From the NCBI GenBank assembly GCA_017607445.1, contig JAEVHH010000002.1:3649501-3713500 (forward strand): a stretch of 64,000 nt of DNA. Direction: 5' to 3'. A model generated the notes under the pieces. That model searched no databases. It was not told the DNA's origin and was given only the letters and a program-made list of their open reading frames with translations. Position 1 is the stretch's first letter. Each line of letters starts with the position of its first letter. Positions 1 through 11,490 of this stretch are shown here, piece by piece. A program made the translations under genes and the position numbers. The DNA is from Histoplasma ohiense. Its lineage: Eukaryota; Ascomycota; Eurotiomycetes; Onygenales; Ajellomycetaceae.

Positions 1-456
1 GTTCTGTCTGGAAGAAACAGTATGGAAGGGAGACAAAGAGCACTGAGGACCCTGCTTCTTTCTCCCTTTTTGCCCCTGGTACGATAATAATTCTAAATCT
101 CCTGCTCGGTTTTTCAGCAGTTCACATGAAGACATCCCATTCAGACACCCTCTTTGAGTCATTCGTGTATTCCAGTTAGCCCTGTTTCCATATTGGATGA
201 TAGGCCTCCCCCTCCTCAACCTCCACCCCCAATCCCTTTCCCCCTGACTCCTAACCTGGTATCAACCTTGAAGCATTTGATTCGGCGGAGCCAAGAGAAG
301 CAAATCTTGAGGGGCTGAGACGGGATGGCAATCCTGATTCCCTGCAATGACGTTAGCCCATGGTTAGCCTGGGAAGGCTGCAGGGTTATTTCTTTGAAAA
401 CCACTGTCCCTCCGGACTATGCAGTTTGATGCTTCAACCGGTCGCGTGCTTCGGCT
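1..456. other. Spacer, no gene seen
   Basis: I see no supportable gene here. The only frame of note is a 62-codon minus-strand one with no recognisable protein character. The stretch is pyrimidine-rich and may be the 3' flank of the minus-strand frame that ends at 457. Confidence 0.5.
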
Positions 457-708
457 CTACTTGTCTAATAACCCACGCTTTAGAAGTGAACGGTGTCGAT
501 GAACGGCACCAATAATATTCTGGTCGTAGGGATTCTTAAGATCAAGGCCGTTTGGCATTGTGTTCCCAGAAGTTGGGGTAGCTTTGGAATAGTAGAGCAT
601 GCAGTACGGAGTAGAGTACAGGAGGAGATCAGCCCCCCCAATGACATACATAGTACACCACATGTTTCCAGGGATAGTGACAGGGAAACGGAAGTTGGCA
701 GAGAGCAT
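457..708 (-). CDS. Possible small protein or terminal exon, unknown
   Basis: An 83-codon frame reads like real protein. A hydrophobic segment (about residues 18-42, ending in a Tyr-rich stretch) is followed by a polar tail with an NPYDQN element. A good splice acceptor (TTATTAG) sits just upstream at 712-718 with a CTGAAC branch-like site before it. The frame may therefore be the last exon of a longer minus-strand gene rather than a complete gene starting at its own ATG. I could not find a convincing upstream exon. I do not recognise a family, and chance remains a serious alternative. Confidence 0.3.
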   Translation of the reverse strand: MLSANFRFPVTIPGNMWCTMYVIGGADLLLYSTPYCMLYYSKATPTSGNTMPNGLDLKNPYDQNIIGAVHRHRSLLKRGLLDK

Positions 709-722
709 GTGCTAATAACGGC

Positions 723-1738
723 CCAGCCAACCAGGACGAGGTTCAGCGGGCGGGATGACTCAGCAAACTGCCAACAGCCACTCACAGCCACTCAACCCAG
801 AGCCACATCACTAGTACATAAATGGAAATAGTGCATGGTATTAAGCAGGTATATGTGTGCGATATGACTGGCTATGATTGGCTATTGCCGGGCTAGAGGT
901 CCAGGCCCAATGCGCACTAGCTGGATTGGGGCTAGGGCGCTCCACCCCCGTCACCAAGCTGGCTGTCTGGTGGAAGGAATCCCACTTCCACTTCCACTTC
1001 CTCTCCCTTCTCATTCCTATACTCACCTCCTTGTTGTCTTTGTTGGAACACCCCTCTGCTGGCCGGGGTGGCTGCTTGGGAAAGGAGCGTGTCTATTGTC
1101 GTTCTCAAAACTGCCCACTGGTCTCCCGAGACTTCCTAGATCCGCTCTGTGATGCGGGCAGATCCCGTTCCTTACTTCCCCCACTAATGGTTACCTTATC
1201 TACCTACCTCTCTACCCGTTTACAGGTACCGCTCCCTCGCCAACGCCATAACCTCGTATGTATATTCTTCTCTAAACCTCTCCCTTTACTTCCTGACTCG
1301 ATGTCTCTGCGGAATCTCTTCCATTGACTGAATTGTCGTGCTCAGATTTCACCTTCGCCATCTCTGCCCTCTGACCTCCAGGAACAACCCTCCGCCAGCC
1401 ATTAGAGCTCCTACATACGCCTAGGTATATACCGCATATATTCTGGTAATCGAATTCAGGAATATCCTTCTTCACGCTCCGGAGCCGATTCCACCTCTGC
1501 CTCCGTTGCATTCTTGGGAGACTTTGGACACTGTTTGCCCAACCAAGAACTGGTCGCTAGTACCCTCAATGGACAGTTGTGGGACGCTGAGAGGTCTGCT
1601 CACTCCTTTTGCTGAGAGGCCACTTTGCGTTCCATCGGATTCCCCAGTCCATGGCCCTGAAATGGTCAGCTGCGACTAGAACACAATTCGGCGACGACGA
1701 CAGACACAACATTTACATACACAAAGGAGCGAATCAGA
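723..1738. other. Spacer and promoter upstream of the carrier gene
   Basis: No gene supported. There is a short TTCCAC tandem near 986-1003 and pyrimidine-rich DNA toward the carrier start. Several overlapping frames on both strands are of low-complexity composition and look like shadows. Confidence 0.5.
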
Positions 1739-1764
1739 ATGATGCCATCACTACAACAACAACA

Positions 1765-1795
<31 letters not shown>

Positions 1796-3462
1796 CAACA
1801 ACAACAGCAACAAAATCAACAACACCAGAAGAGCATCAACAATGCCACCATCACCTCGGCCCCTGGTATCGCCTCTTCGTCATCGCAGTTGTCTTCGTCT
1901 CTGCCTTCTTCGTCCTCCCCATCTGCATCTGCATCTACAGCTCGCCACTCCTTACCCTCTTCTATTGCCGTAGCCTCGTCCTCAACTCCACACGCTGCTA
2001 TGCCCCGTGGCTTTTGGAATATGGACGAACCCACGAGAAACCGATTGTTGAAGCAGTACCGTACGCAGGCTGCCTCTGCGGCCTCGACGCTCTTTGCAAC
2101 GCTTTCTGTGGTATGATTGCTAATCTCGTGTGTTTCTTGCGAATAAGCTTTGTGTTATGGAAAAGGCCATCACTTCGATAAATTGACTCCCTCTTGTGTT
2201 TTCTAGACGCCGCTGGAAAATCTTAAAACTCGCATGCAAACGTCAGTATTCCGGACCCCCTTTAGACTGTCCTTGCTTCCTTTTTTACTCTTCCTTTTTT
2301 TCTAGTACATTTAGTACTATGCCGGAATCTAACTATTTATTATCTTATATTCTTTAGACATGATTTTCGAGGCCTAACCGACTGTGCCCGCTATATATGG
2401 CGCACGGAGGGCTTTAGAGGATATACTGCAGGTTTGTCTGTCCACCTTGTATTGTAGCCATAGAATTTGGATAAATTTGTTGGTTTCCCAAAGGAAGAAA
2501 CTAAAATACTTTCTTCGCAAATGCTATACACAGGAGCTTTACCGCCCATGGTCAGCGTTACGTTTGTCCGCGTTACAAACTTTTCGGTGTACCAAAAGGC
2601 CAAATACGCGATATCCGATGCCTTTGAGAGAACCACCGGAGAAGCGCCGCTGGTGCTGTATAATACCCCAGGAAGCCTCCCCACATTCTCCACTGTGACC
2701 TGTTTTACAGTAGCCGGAATGGTTGCAGGACTTGCTGCCACGCCTCTTGCATGTAAGCACTCTCAAGTTTGTTTTTTTTAGCTCTTCTTTTATACAATGT
2801 AAGCCACTACTGGCATTCTAAACACTGTCCCCTCCACAGGTCCCTTCGAACTAGCCAAGAACGTCGTTCAAACTTCCGTCCTCATGGCCAACAGATCGCA
2901 CGCCATAGCTGGGACGGCCACTAACCACCACACGTCCCTCCGCAACATGCCCCGCCTAGGCACCATTGACGCCATAAAACAAATCGTCTCCCGACATGGC
3001 TACCGCGGCCTGTATACGGGAGTCCGCCTGCACGCACTGCGCGACACGATAGGCACTGGCCTCTATTTTGGCATCTACGAGACGGCTAAACAGCTCATCT
3101 CAACATTTCTGGGGGACCACCAGTCGCCCTTTGGCGCGCCGATGGCCGCAGGGGCGTTATCGGGGATTATCCCTTGGATATGCGTGAGTAGATCCTATCT
3201 CTTGTGTTTTTTATTAAACTAGACTACTAATCTCGTTATCTTTATCTGTATCTAGACATACACTTTAGACACCAAAAAGACACGGGCGCAGAGTATTCTG
3301 CTGGGCAAGTCCAAGGAGATCGGCGAGGCCTCGATGGCTGCGGCGCGCTCGTCGATGTACAAGGGTATGTCGGTCTCGATTGCACGCACCGCGTTTCAGA
3401 ATATGATCCTCCTATCGACCTTTGAGTATCTGAAGGTTCGGATTAATGAACTTGAGGCGTGA
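1739..3462 (+). CDS. Mitochondrial carrier family (SLC25) protein
   Basis: A solute transporter of the mitochondrial inner membrane; the substrate cannot be read from sequence. Six exons: 1739-2110, 2207-2241, 2358-2431, 2534-2752, 2840-3183, 3256-3462, giving 416 aa. Two of the three carrier-repeat signatures are clear: TPLENLKTRMQ at the exon 1/2 junction and CPFELAK at the exon 4/5 junction. The third repeat has TYTLDTKKTRAQ, where the usual proline is replaced. Helix-breaking glycines and an RG-Y-G element follow repeats one and two. The N-terminus carries a long glutamine tract coded by CAG/CAA and then a Ser-rich segment of about 60 residues before the conserved part, which probably starts near MPRGFWNMDEP. 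That extension is longer than in typical carriers and could act as, or hide, a targeting region. The start is the first in-frame ATG of an ATG-ATG pair. Confidence 0.88.
1751..1812 (+). repeat. CAA/CAG trinucleotide tract coding polyglutamine
   Basis: A mixed CAA and CAG run of about 20 codons lies inside the first exon of the carrier gene. It is length-variable by nature and gives the protein a polyglutamine N-terminus. Confidence 0.9.
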
Positions 3463-4595
3463 GGCAGGCTTTTTTATTTTTGTAAATTTTTCTGGGATCG
3501 TATGTGTGTTTGAATTGGACAGACATACATGGATATACTGGCATACGAGCGTGCAAAAACCCAATAAAGGGAAAATAAAATGAGGGGATGAGAGACGAGA
3601 TGGATGGACATATATCCTTTTTTTTTTTTTTTTAAATTTTGAATCTTTACCTCTTTCTTACTTACGATTACATATTTTTGTTCTTACATTACTTTTTTCG
3701 ATATATTTTCGTATTTTTTTGATCTGTTTGCGATTACCAGGAAGCAACTTGGGCATCACCCGCATCCACCTTCTCCATTTCCGCCATTCTTTTGCTGCTT
3801 TTGTTTCTTCCATCTTTGAAAGAAAAGCCTTTACGGAACATGCTCTCACTTACTTCCCTGCTACCTGCCTTTTCTCCTTCTCCTCCTGTCTTACTTTACT
3901 CATTCATGGTGTTCCGGGTGTGCTTTAAGGTTCCAAATGGCTCTTGATGGTATGGTAGGAACAAGTTTTTGTCTTCCTGCTCTGCTTCTGATCTGATGTT
4001 ATTACTTTGCCTCTTCTTATTTCTCACTTTTACATGTCATTTTCGCCCTCTCTATCTTTTCGTAAATTTTTTTTTTTTTTTCAGCTTTACCTTTATATAC
4101 ATACCACCCTAAGGCTCCTCTAGTAGCCTTGCGATACAGCCTTTTGCATTTTCTTTTTGTATCGAGCGCACTTTGTTCTGAATCGTTCTATTGTGGTGCT
4201 GATGCCGGTGCTGGTACCGGGTGCAGGTTATCATTCATTGTATGTACAGTACAGTACAATACATGCTTTGACCATATATATGAGTATACACAATTACAAT
4301 ATATCGAATAGTAGTCTAGGGCATCTATTAGCTTATATATTCCATGAGAAGTTATAACTAATTGCTAGTAACTAGCTAACTAAATGTTCAAGCTCCTCAG
4401 TTTGTTACGTCATTGGTCACTGGAATTTAGTTGGGTTTGTTTAGGCTAAGATAGTTCTTGTCGAAGTTGAGCATCCAACACCAGCTTCGGACAACGCGGG
4501 GGCCCCAGCAATAAATAGACAAACGCCCACTCATACAATTACCTCCCATTGCAGATGAATTTGCACCAGGCTAAGAGGAGTAAGATAATTATATC
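3463..4595. other. Spacer between carrier gene and palA
   Basis: AT-rich 3' flank of the carrier gene with T-runs near 3617-3633 and 4067-4081, then the palA promoter. No gene supported. Short frames near 3719 and 4129 lack protein character. Confidence 0.6.
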
Positions 4596-7500
4596 ATGGC
4601 GTCGTAAGTCCCCTCCCCCCTCGCTTGGTGTTGAAAATACTTCTTCCCCGCTCCCTGCTGCCAGCGCCTCACCCCCCCCCTTCCCACTCCTAATCAGTGA
4701 AAACTCCGCTAAACAGAAGTAAACAGAAACATCCTCCTCATCCCTCTCCGTCGCAGCCACCCCATCTCCCTCTCCACGGCCATGAAGCAGTATATCTCGA
4801 ACAAATACGACCAACGGCCCGAGATGTTCGCTGAGGATCTGCTGATTATCGACAGGCTGCGCATGGATGCGATAAACGTCCAGGAACCACATATTAGTGG
4901 CATCAGCCGGCTAGTGACATACGCAGCGCAGCTGAAGTGGCTGGGGGGGAAGTTCCCTATTGACGTATGACTGTTGTTTTTTTGTTTATCTACATACAGT
5001 GGCTACTTTTGGGGAAGGATGTTTTTTTGTTTTATTCCCTTTACTGATGACACCATTCATTCATGCGCAATGTGTAGGTTGGCGTGGAGTTTTCATGGTA
5101 TCCGGCTCTAGGGTTTAATACGTCGAGGCCTAGTGAGTTTTCTTTCATGTTTTCTTTCTCTATGTATGAATCCCCTAGATACTAGTACAAGGCGCTTCGT
5201 GCTAACATCCGCAAACTAAACCCAATAATAGTCTCCCAAAACAACCTCCGCTTCGAGCTTGCGAACATCCTCTTCAACCTCGCAGCTCTCTACTCCCAGC
5301 TCGCGGCCTCCCTAAACAGCACAAACCCTGACAACCTGAAAACAGCCTGTAAATACCTCTGCAACGCCGCTGGCGTCCTCGTCCACCTCCGCACAGATAT
5401 CCTGCCAGATCTCCGCTCCTCCCGGCCAGAAGATATGGACGAAATGACCCTGCGCAGCCTCGAAGAGCTCCTCCTTGCTCAAGCTCAGGAATGCTTCTGG
5501 CAAAAGGCCGTCAAAGACGGGCTGAAAGACGCTTCCATAGCCCGCCTGGCGGCGAAGGTATCGGACCTCTATGCCGAAGCGGGTGATTGCGGTGTCAAAT
5601 CCGACGCTATCAGCACCGAGTGGATCCACCACATGACGGCTAAACACCACCATTTCGCTGCTGCGGCGCAATATAGACAGTCGCGCGATTGTCTGGAGAA
5701 GCAGAAGTATGGCGAGGAGGTTGCGCGGTTGCGCGACAGCGTGGCGTGCGTGAACGAGGCGCTGAAGGAGAGCAAGTGGATTAGCCGGGTGGTGCTAGGG
5801 GATTTGAATGGGCTGAAAGCGCGGGTGACGGAGGATCTGAAGCGGGCAGAACGTGATAATGATAAAATATATTTGATCCCTGTGCCGCCCAAGTCAGAGC
5901 TGAAGCTGCTGGATCGCGCAAACATGGCCACTGCGAAGGCGCCGGTGGAGGTGACGGATGCGCTGTCCATGATTGGGGAAGGGTTGCCGTTGGGGAAGCC
6001 GCTGTTTGCCAAGTTGGTGCCGTATGCGGTGCATGTTGCGGCGAGTATTTATGTGGAGAGGAGGGATAGGCTTGTGCAGCAGGATATTGTGGGTGGGGTG
6101 GAGGAGATGACCGCTCATCTTAAGGAGTATGTTATTATAAGGATGCCGGTTTACTAGTAGCACATATGGTGGAGAGAGATATGTTGTTTCCTTTTTTTGG
6201 CTAACCGTATCAATATGCAGGTTGCTCCAATCTCTCAACCTCCCGGGCTCGCTGCAGGCTCTCGAAAAACCCCTAGGTCTGCCGCCATCGCTTCTCTCGC
6301 ACGCCGAGGAGATACGCCAGCAGGACGGCTTCAACCGGCTTCGGCTCTCGCTGAAGGACACCGCAAAGCTCAAAGCAAACGACAAGGCCATCTTCACCGA
6401 GGGCGTTGAGCTGCTCATGGCTGAACGTGACGAAGACGACCGCGCCCGCGCGAGATACGGCACGGATCGGTGGACGCGCGAGCCGTCCGAAGTCGCTGGC
6501 AAGAAACTGTACACGCAAGCGGAGGAGATCGAGGGCTACCTGGCCTCTGCAGAGAACAGTGATAAGCTCGTTGAGGAGAAGTTGCGGGACACGGAGAAGG
6601 TGTTGCGGGTTCTCACGGGAACAAATCGGGATATCGAGGCGTTTGTGCCGAGTAGTCGGAAGGCGAATATGACGGAGGCGGTTGAGAGGGAGGCAGGGAG
6701 GTTGAGGGGTTGTTTGAATGAGGTGGGCAGGTTGGAAAGTCGGAGGAGGAGGAGGATTGAGGCTTTGAGGGAGAAAGCCAGGGGTGATAGTATTCGTATG
6801 TATATCGTCTTTCTCCTTGTGGCTGTGGCTAACTGCTACTAAATTAAGACGCCGCCCTCCTCAAGGAAGCCGGTCGCCTCGAACGTGAATTCCCAATGCA
6901 TCGAATCGAGGCTAGCCAATTCGAGGACCTTTTCGCAGAGCGTTTGAAGCAGTACGACGGGGATCGCAAAATGCTCCTGGAGGAGGAGCAGAAAGCCCAA
7001 TTGGCCATCGTGGAGCAGTTGCGGGACGCGAATCGGAACTTCGTCAATGTGCGCCGTGGGGATTCGTCGACGAAGGAGCGCGAGAAGGCGCTACAGGAGC
7101 TGGAGAATGGGTATGTGCGGTACAAGGAGATTATTGGAAACGTGGAGGTTGGGCGGAAGTTTTATAACGATTTGGCAAAGTTGGTGCGGAGGTTTCGCGA
7201 GGATTGTATGGGATTTGTTAGTGGGAGGAGGGTGGAGGCGGGGGAGCTGGAGACGTGAGTTATTTTTCTTTCTTTCTCCCCTTCCCCTTTGTTATTCTTT
7301 CTCCTTTCTCTATGTGGCCTTATTCTGCGGATCGGGGATGGATATGTTGCTAACACAAAGGGAATGACATAGGGACATTACGAATACCAGTGCGATGGCT
7401 TCGCTCAGCATATCGCAGAATCAAAACCAGGAACAGGAACAGGAACAGGAACAGGAACAAAATCCATTCCCGCCACCTCCTGCGTCTACAATTTTATCGC

Positions 7501-8063
7501 CAACAGCCATAGCGGCAGCGAATGCAGCCATCCACCACCACCAGCAGCAACACCAACACCAACCATTCCACGGCCGTCAGCCTCATCATCCCCCGCGCCA
7601 AAAATCCCTCCTGAAATCCACCCGCTCACCTACATCCGGCCATACCCCTTTCACCCCATCAACCACCACATCCTCATCGCCAGTAGCAGCCTCCGCCGCC
7701 GCCGCCGCTGCAACAACAGCAACAACAGCAACAACAACAACGTCACAACCTCAACCTCAACCTCAACCCCAACCACCAACCAAAGAAAGCCCCCTCACCG
7801 CCCCACAACCAACCCGCACCTCCATAATCCCACCACCAATCACCATGCCCCTCCCCACAATGCCCACAGGAGGCATGTGGTCGCCGGAGATGGGGATTAA
7901 GTTTGGATCCTCTGCACCCGCACCCGCACCCGCACCGGCTTCACAGATGCCGATGAATGGGCCGGACCAAGCCGAGCAGCAGACGCAGCAGACTCAGATG
8001 GTGTCTCGGATGCCAATGCCGATGTCGACGTGGGACCCGAGTCGGGGGGTTAGGTTTTCGTAG
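4596..8063 (+). CDS. palA: PalA/Rim20, BRO1-domain pH-signalling scaffold
   Basis: PalA acts at endosomes in ambient-alkaline signalling. It binds YPXL/I motifs in the PacC/Rim101 transcription factor and ESCRT-III, so that PacC is cleaved at alkaline pH. Seven exons: 4596-4603, 4727-4964, 5078-5132, 5232-6126, 6221-6795, 6849-7254, 7373-8063, giving 955 aa. The BRO1 domain fills roughly residues 1-390, with NILLIPLRR near the start, EFSWYPALGFNTSRP and KHHHFAAAAQYR. A coiled V-domain follows (about 400-725, with NLPGSLQALEKPLGLP and VGRKFYNDL). The C-terminal tail is low-complexity and Pro/Gln-rich, and ends with MWSPEMGIKFG and WDPSRGVRFS, conserved in fungal PalA. The first coding exon is only 8 bases. 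I chose it because splicing it gives MASNILL, matching the family start; the first ATG inside exon 2 would remove the conserved NILLIPLRR strand. Confidence 0.95.
7425..7460 (+). repeat. GAACAG hexamer repeat in palA
   Basis: A tandem GAACAG/GAACAA hexamer codes an alternating Glu-Gln stretch in the low-complexity C-terminal tail of PalA. Related CAACCT and GCACCC hexamers recur at about 7747-7775 and 7915-7937. Confidence 0.85.
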
Positions 8064-8649
8064 GGGGCTATGTTCTTCCATTACTATTATTTGGGTGGTT
8101 GGTTCTTTGCTCTCTGTCTCTCTCTCTCTCTTTTTTTTGCGTTTCGTTTTGGGGAGTTAGGATGGATGGGACTGCATTGTTGAGGAAGAGAAAGGGTGCG
8201 TGCGTGCGTGCGTGTGTATGTGTGCTTTCTTGCTATCTTAGAGCAGAGAATTTTAGCGGGTTTGAGGGTTGATTATGTCGATATATATATAACTATATCT
8301 AAGTAGACATGGCGTAGATAGATAGATATCTAAGATATCTTCAATGCAAGCAACACAGGTCTTTTCTCTCCATTTTTTTTTCTTTTTTTCTTTTCTTCCC
8401 CCCCTCCCTTTTTATTACGCCTTTCATTCCCTTTTAATCCGTATTTCATAAAAACATTAATTAACTAGAGAGATAGTTAACTATTCCTAGAGATCAAAAG
8501 AAGTAGACCAAGCATATTCGCCCAAAACACAAAGGGAATAAAGAGAGACTAGACTCTTAATTCAATTGAGAGAACTTGTTGCTTAATTTATTTATTAATT
8601 TCATTATTTGAATTTATTACATGTATGTATTCTTACACAGTTATATATT

Positions 8650-8650
<1 letters not shown>

Positions 8651-8674
<24 letters not shown>
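8651..8674. repeat. CT dinucleotide microsatellite
   Basis: Twelve CT units, followed by a short GT-rich stretch. Confidence 0.95.
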
Positions 8675-8680
<6 letters not shown>

Positions 8681-8919
8681 GTGTGTGCATGGTTATATCA
8701 AAGCCAATAATATCTCCCCCCCCTTCTCTTTTCTGATTTTTTTAAAAAAAAAAAGAGAGAGAGAGAGAGAAAATCCTCTATAAAATCATGAATACAAAAC
8801 AAAATTAAGTCTCATTTTAACTATGCAAGATATCTAAGCAAGTTTTGAACGAAGCTGCTGTTGATATAACTAACTCACCGATATCTGAGTTGCTTATACA
8901 GAGTGCAGTTAACTCTCTG

Positions 8920-8921
<2 letters not shown>

Positions 8922-8950
<29 letters not shown>
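8922..8950. repeat. CT dinucleotide microsatellite
   Basis: About fourteen CT units, the second such tract in this spacer. Confidence 0.95.
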
Positions 8951-8953
<3 letters not shown>

Positions 8954-9276
8954 GCACACTCTGTTCACTTTTCTGATTCGTCCAGCCTGTTTGCAAATCA
9001 AAGGAAAGGAGAAGGAACTGGTGAATATTTAAATAAAAAGATAAAAGTAATGGAAGCTATTTCTCATTCCAAGAAAGGATCCGACAAAAAAAAAAGTGAA
9101 TGAAAAAGAAAGAAGCAAAAACTAGAAGCCTGTAAAGCTAATTAATTAATCAAAAAAGACAAAAATAAATAAACAGAACAAAGGAGAAATAAAAGAGAAA
9201 TATAAAAATGACAAATAAAAATAAAAATTAATAAGCAAGCCAAAATCCCTCCCTCTTAGTGAGATAAGTAGGTAAA

Positions 9277-9297
9277 TGTGTGTGTGTGTGTGTGTGT
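9277..9297. repeat. GT dinucleotide microsatellite
   Basis: About ten uninterrupted TG units. Confidence 0.9.
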
Positions 9298-9460
9298 CAG
9301 TAGAGAGATAAGTATATGAACAGTGAAATATGAGTAAAAAGAATGAAACATGAAAATATAGATCAAGAATTAACAGGAACAGGAGTATAGAAGAGCTGGT
9401 TTAGATCAGACAAGACCCCTCTCATAATCCATCGTCCATCACCCATACACTTTAACTATA

Positions 9461-9462
9461 TC

Positions 9463-9493
<31 letters not shown>

Positions 9494-9497
9494 TATA
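9461..9497. repeat. AT dinucleotide microsatellite
   Basis: A TA/AT tract with one interruption. It could form a cruciform or serve as a 3'-end AT element for either convergent gene. Confidence 0.9.
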
Positions 9498-9925
9498 GAT
9501 AGTTAGATAGATAGAGATATGAAGGAAGGACAGGAGGAGGGGAGGATGAATAACACATCAAGAAAAACCCCCCAAGAGCAAAAATAAACAAAAGTAAATG
9601 TAATAACAACATTGATAAAGCCTCCCACTTGCACTCCCTTCCACCTGAACCTCATTGCGCTAAACATGAAGAGACATGACACGTTAGAAGGGCGCTGGTA
9701 AATTATCAGTTAGTCAGTAGACGATTGACGGCAAGCGTCCGGTTTCCGTCTGATTCTCATGTAATCCAGACTGGTGACGGCAAAAACTTTTAAACATTTC
9801 CCCTCCTTTTTTCCCCCCTTTTTCTTTCTTTTTTAGCTTGGTACTTTTCTTTTTTCATGTGCGCCGCTCTTCCTCAGGTCTACTCGACGCCAACGGCGAT
9901 AATGACGATCGGAATTTGCTGTCCA

Positions 9926-11490
9926 TCACGCCGCCTCCGTGCTGGTGCGGTATTTGTCGAGCATGCCCGCGATATCGCCGTCAGCAAGGGCGCCGCCGTT
10001 CTTCTCGGTGATGAGATTTTTCAGCCACCGGTTCTCCATCTCCAGCTGGGTGATGCGGGATTCCAGTGTGGCGTTTTTGGCCGTAACGTCCTTGACGGTG
10101 CGTTCCAAGTTCTTTTCACGCTCCTTTTTCTTGATGCGGAAGCGGGCGCTGGCGGCTGTGTTGCGGCGCCGCTTATCTTCTTCCTGTGCGAGGCGCGCGG
10201 CTTCATCGATGCTTTGGGTTCCGGGCACAACGGCATCCTGTTTCCGCTTGGTGCCTTGGCTCGCTGGTGCTGGTGCTGTGGTCGTCGGTGACGATATCGC
10301 GCTGGAAGGGGACGGGCCGGGGATGGCCTGTGGGGTGATTAAACGCTTGATGTCGCTGGGGGGTAGAGGTGTTACATTGGGGCTGGGGCCTTGAGGTTGA
10401 GGCGGTGGATAAACAGGCGCTTGTATGGGTAGCATTGACGAAGGGTAGCCAGACGAATAGTTTTGGACGTTGAAGTCTGGGTCATTGTCAGTAGCCAGTC
10501 CATGAAATCAACTGGTCGGCAAAGCGCATCCACCCAATTCATTCTCCCCACAACGACGGAAAAGGCAATGATGAGGGAGAATCTAAGGGGAAGCCCTTGT
10601 TTTAAACCACGGCCATCAGAGAGGCCATGCCGATCAACCCATCGATCACTGCTGGATCCATGGATGTTGTTGACAGGAGCACCAATGATGCTAGTCACGT
10701 GATATTGCGTGATGCAGTACGGCCAGCACGTGCTCGAGCCTCCACCGTTTCCTGGTAGGGACAGCAAGGATAGAAAAAGGGAACAGCAGCCCAAAAACGA
10801 CGGTGATGGTTGACAGCTGTGGATTGTGGGTGCTGCAGGAAATGAGAAGCAGGGACTCTTTGTGGTGCTGCGATGTGGATACCCACAACGCTCACTGCTG
10901 ATCGGATAGAGCTGGCTGGCAGCAAGGAGAAGGCGCAAAAAATTGCAGATTCGCCCAGCCGCCTATAAATCCCATCAGGGGATAGCTGTTGCAAGACCAC
11001 AAGATGGACACGCACACGCAAATAAAAAAAAAAAAAAGGGAGAAGAGGGGGAAACACTGGGCAGGGGTACTAATTGGGTTGGGTGCTAGGACATGCAGTA
11101 TTGGAAGGCACGAAAAAAACCCCCTCATAAACAGAACGATCCGAAGTAGACAAAAGAAAAGAACAACTCACCGTTGAGCATATCAATATATTTCACATTA
11201 TCTCCACCAGCCGAAATTGGCGTCGTTGTGTCCGGACTATTTCGCATATCGGTTCCTTCACTTCCTTCCGCCGTCTCGTACTTCACGGGAATCTCGACGG
11301 GCAGCTCGCCCACAGGATCGAAGTCGAGGAATTCCGCATTGGTGAACAGAGCCAATTCCGCGTCTACATCGAACAAAGTCTGCTGCTGCTCCTGCTCCTG
11401 CAACGCCTGGTCATAGGGGGACGGAATGGTGTTGAGGTCGTTTAGGTACTGCGAGAAATTTGGCGCTCGGCGCCCGCTGTAGCCTGACAT
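9926..11490 (-). CDS. metR: MetR/CYS-3-type bZIP sulfur regulator
   Basis: A nuclear activator of sulfur assimilation genes (sulfate permease, ATP sulfurylase and others), usually limited by SCF-dependent degradation when sulfur is plentiful. Two exons, 11172-11490 and 9926-10476, give 289 aa. The N-terminus (GRRAPNFSQYLNDLNTIPSP, then an acidic ELALFTNAEFLDFD) matches fungal MetR. The basic region holds NTAASARFR at residues 212-220. The zipper positions L230, V237, L244, L251 and L258 keep exact seven-residue spacing. The intron is about 695 bp, roughly ten times the local norm. Its ends are GTGAGT and CCCAG and its phase fits. I chose the ATG at 11490 because MSGYSGRRAPNF matches the family start; the frame upstream is open but has no ATG. 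Confidence 0.92.
10695..10732. promoter_or_regulatory. Paired CACGTG E-boxes inside the metR intron
   Basis: An 8-bp palindrome TCACGTGA (10695-10702) and a second CACGTG core (10727-10732, within AGCACGTGCT) lie 31 bp apart, core to core, inside the long metR intron. CACGTG is the core bound by bHLH proteins of the Cbf1 type, which act in sulfur gene control in yeast. Function here is inference. Confidence 0.45.

Larger units (their letters stand above)
8064..9925. other. Convergent AT-rich spacer full of microsatellites
   Basis: No gene supported. The spacer separates the 3' ends of palA and metR. It contains CT tracts at 8651-8674 and 8922-8950, a GT tract at 9277-9297, an AT tract at about 9461-9497, GATA-like units near 8321 and 9498, and purine-only AT-rich DNA around 9090-9235. 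A 66-codon frame over the second CT tract is a repeat artefact. Confidence 0.7.

Noticed and set aside
5312..6514. Three long minus-strand frames opposite palA
   Set aside because: They lie antisense to well-conserved BRO1-domain exons and show no protein family; they are codon-bias shadows.
8903..9103. 66-codon frame rich in Ser-Leu
   Set aside because: Created by the CT microsatellite.
9857..10394. Two plus-strand frames of about 150 codons opposite metR
   Set aside because: Antisense shadows of the bZIP exon, with no domain of their own.
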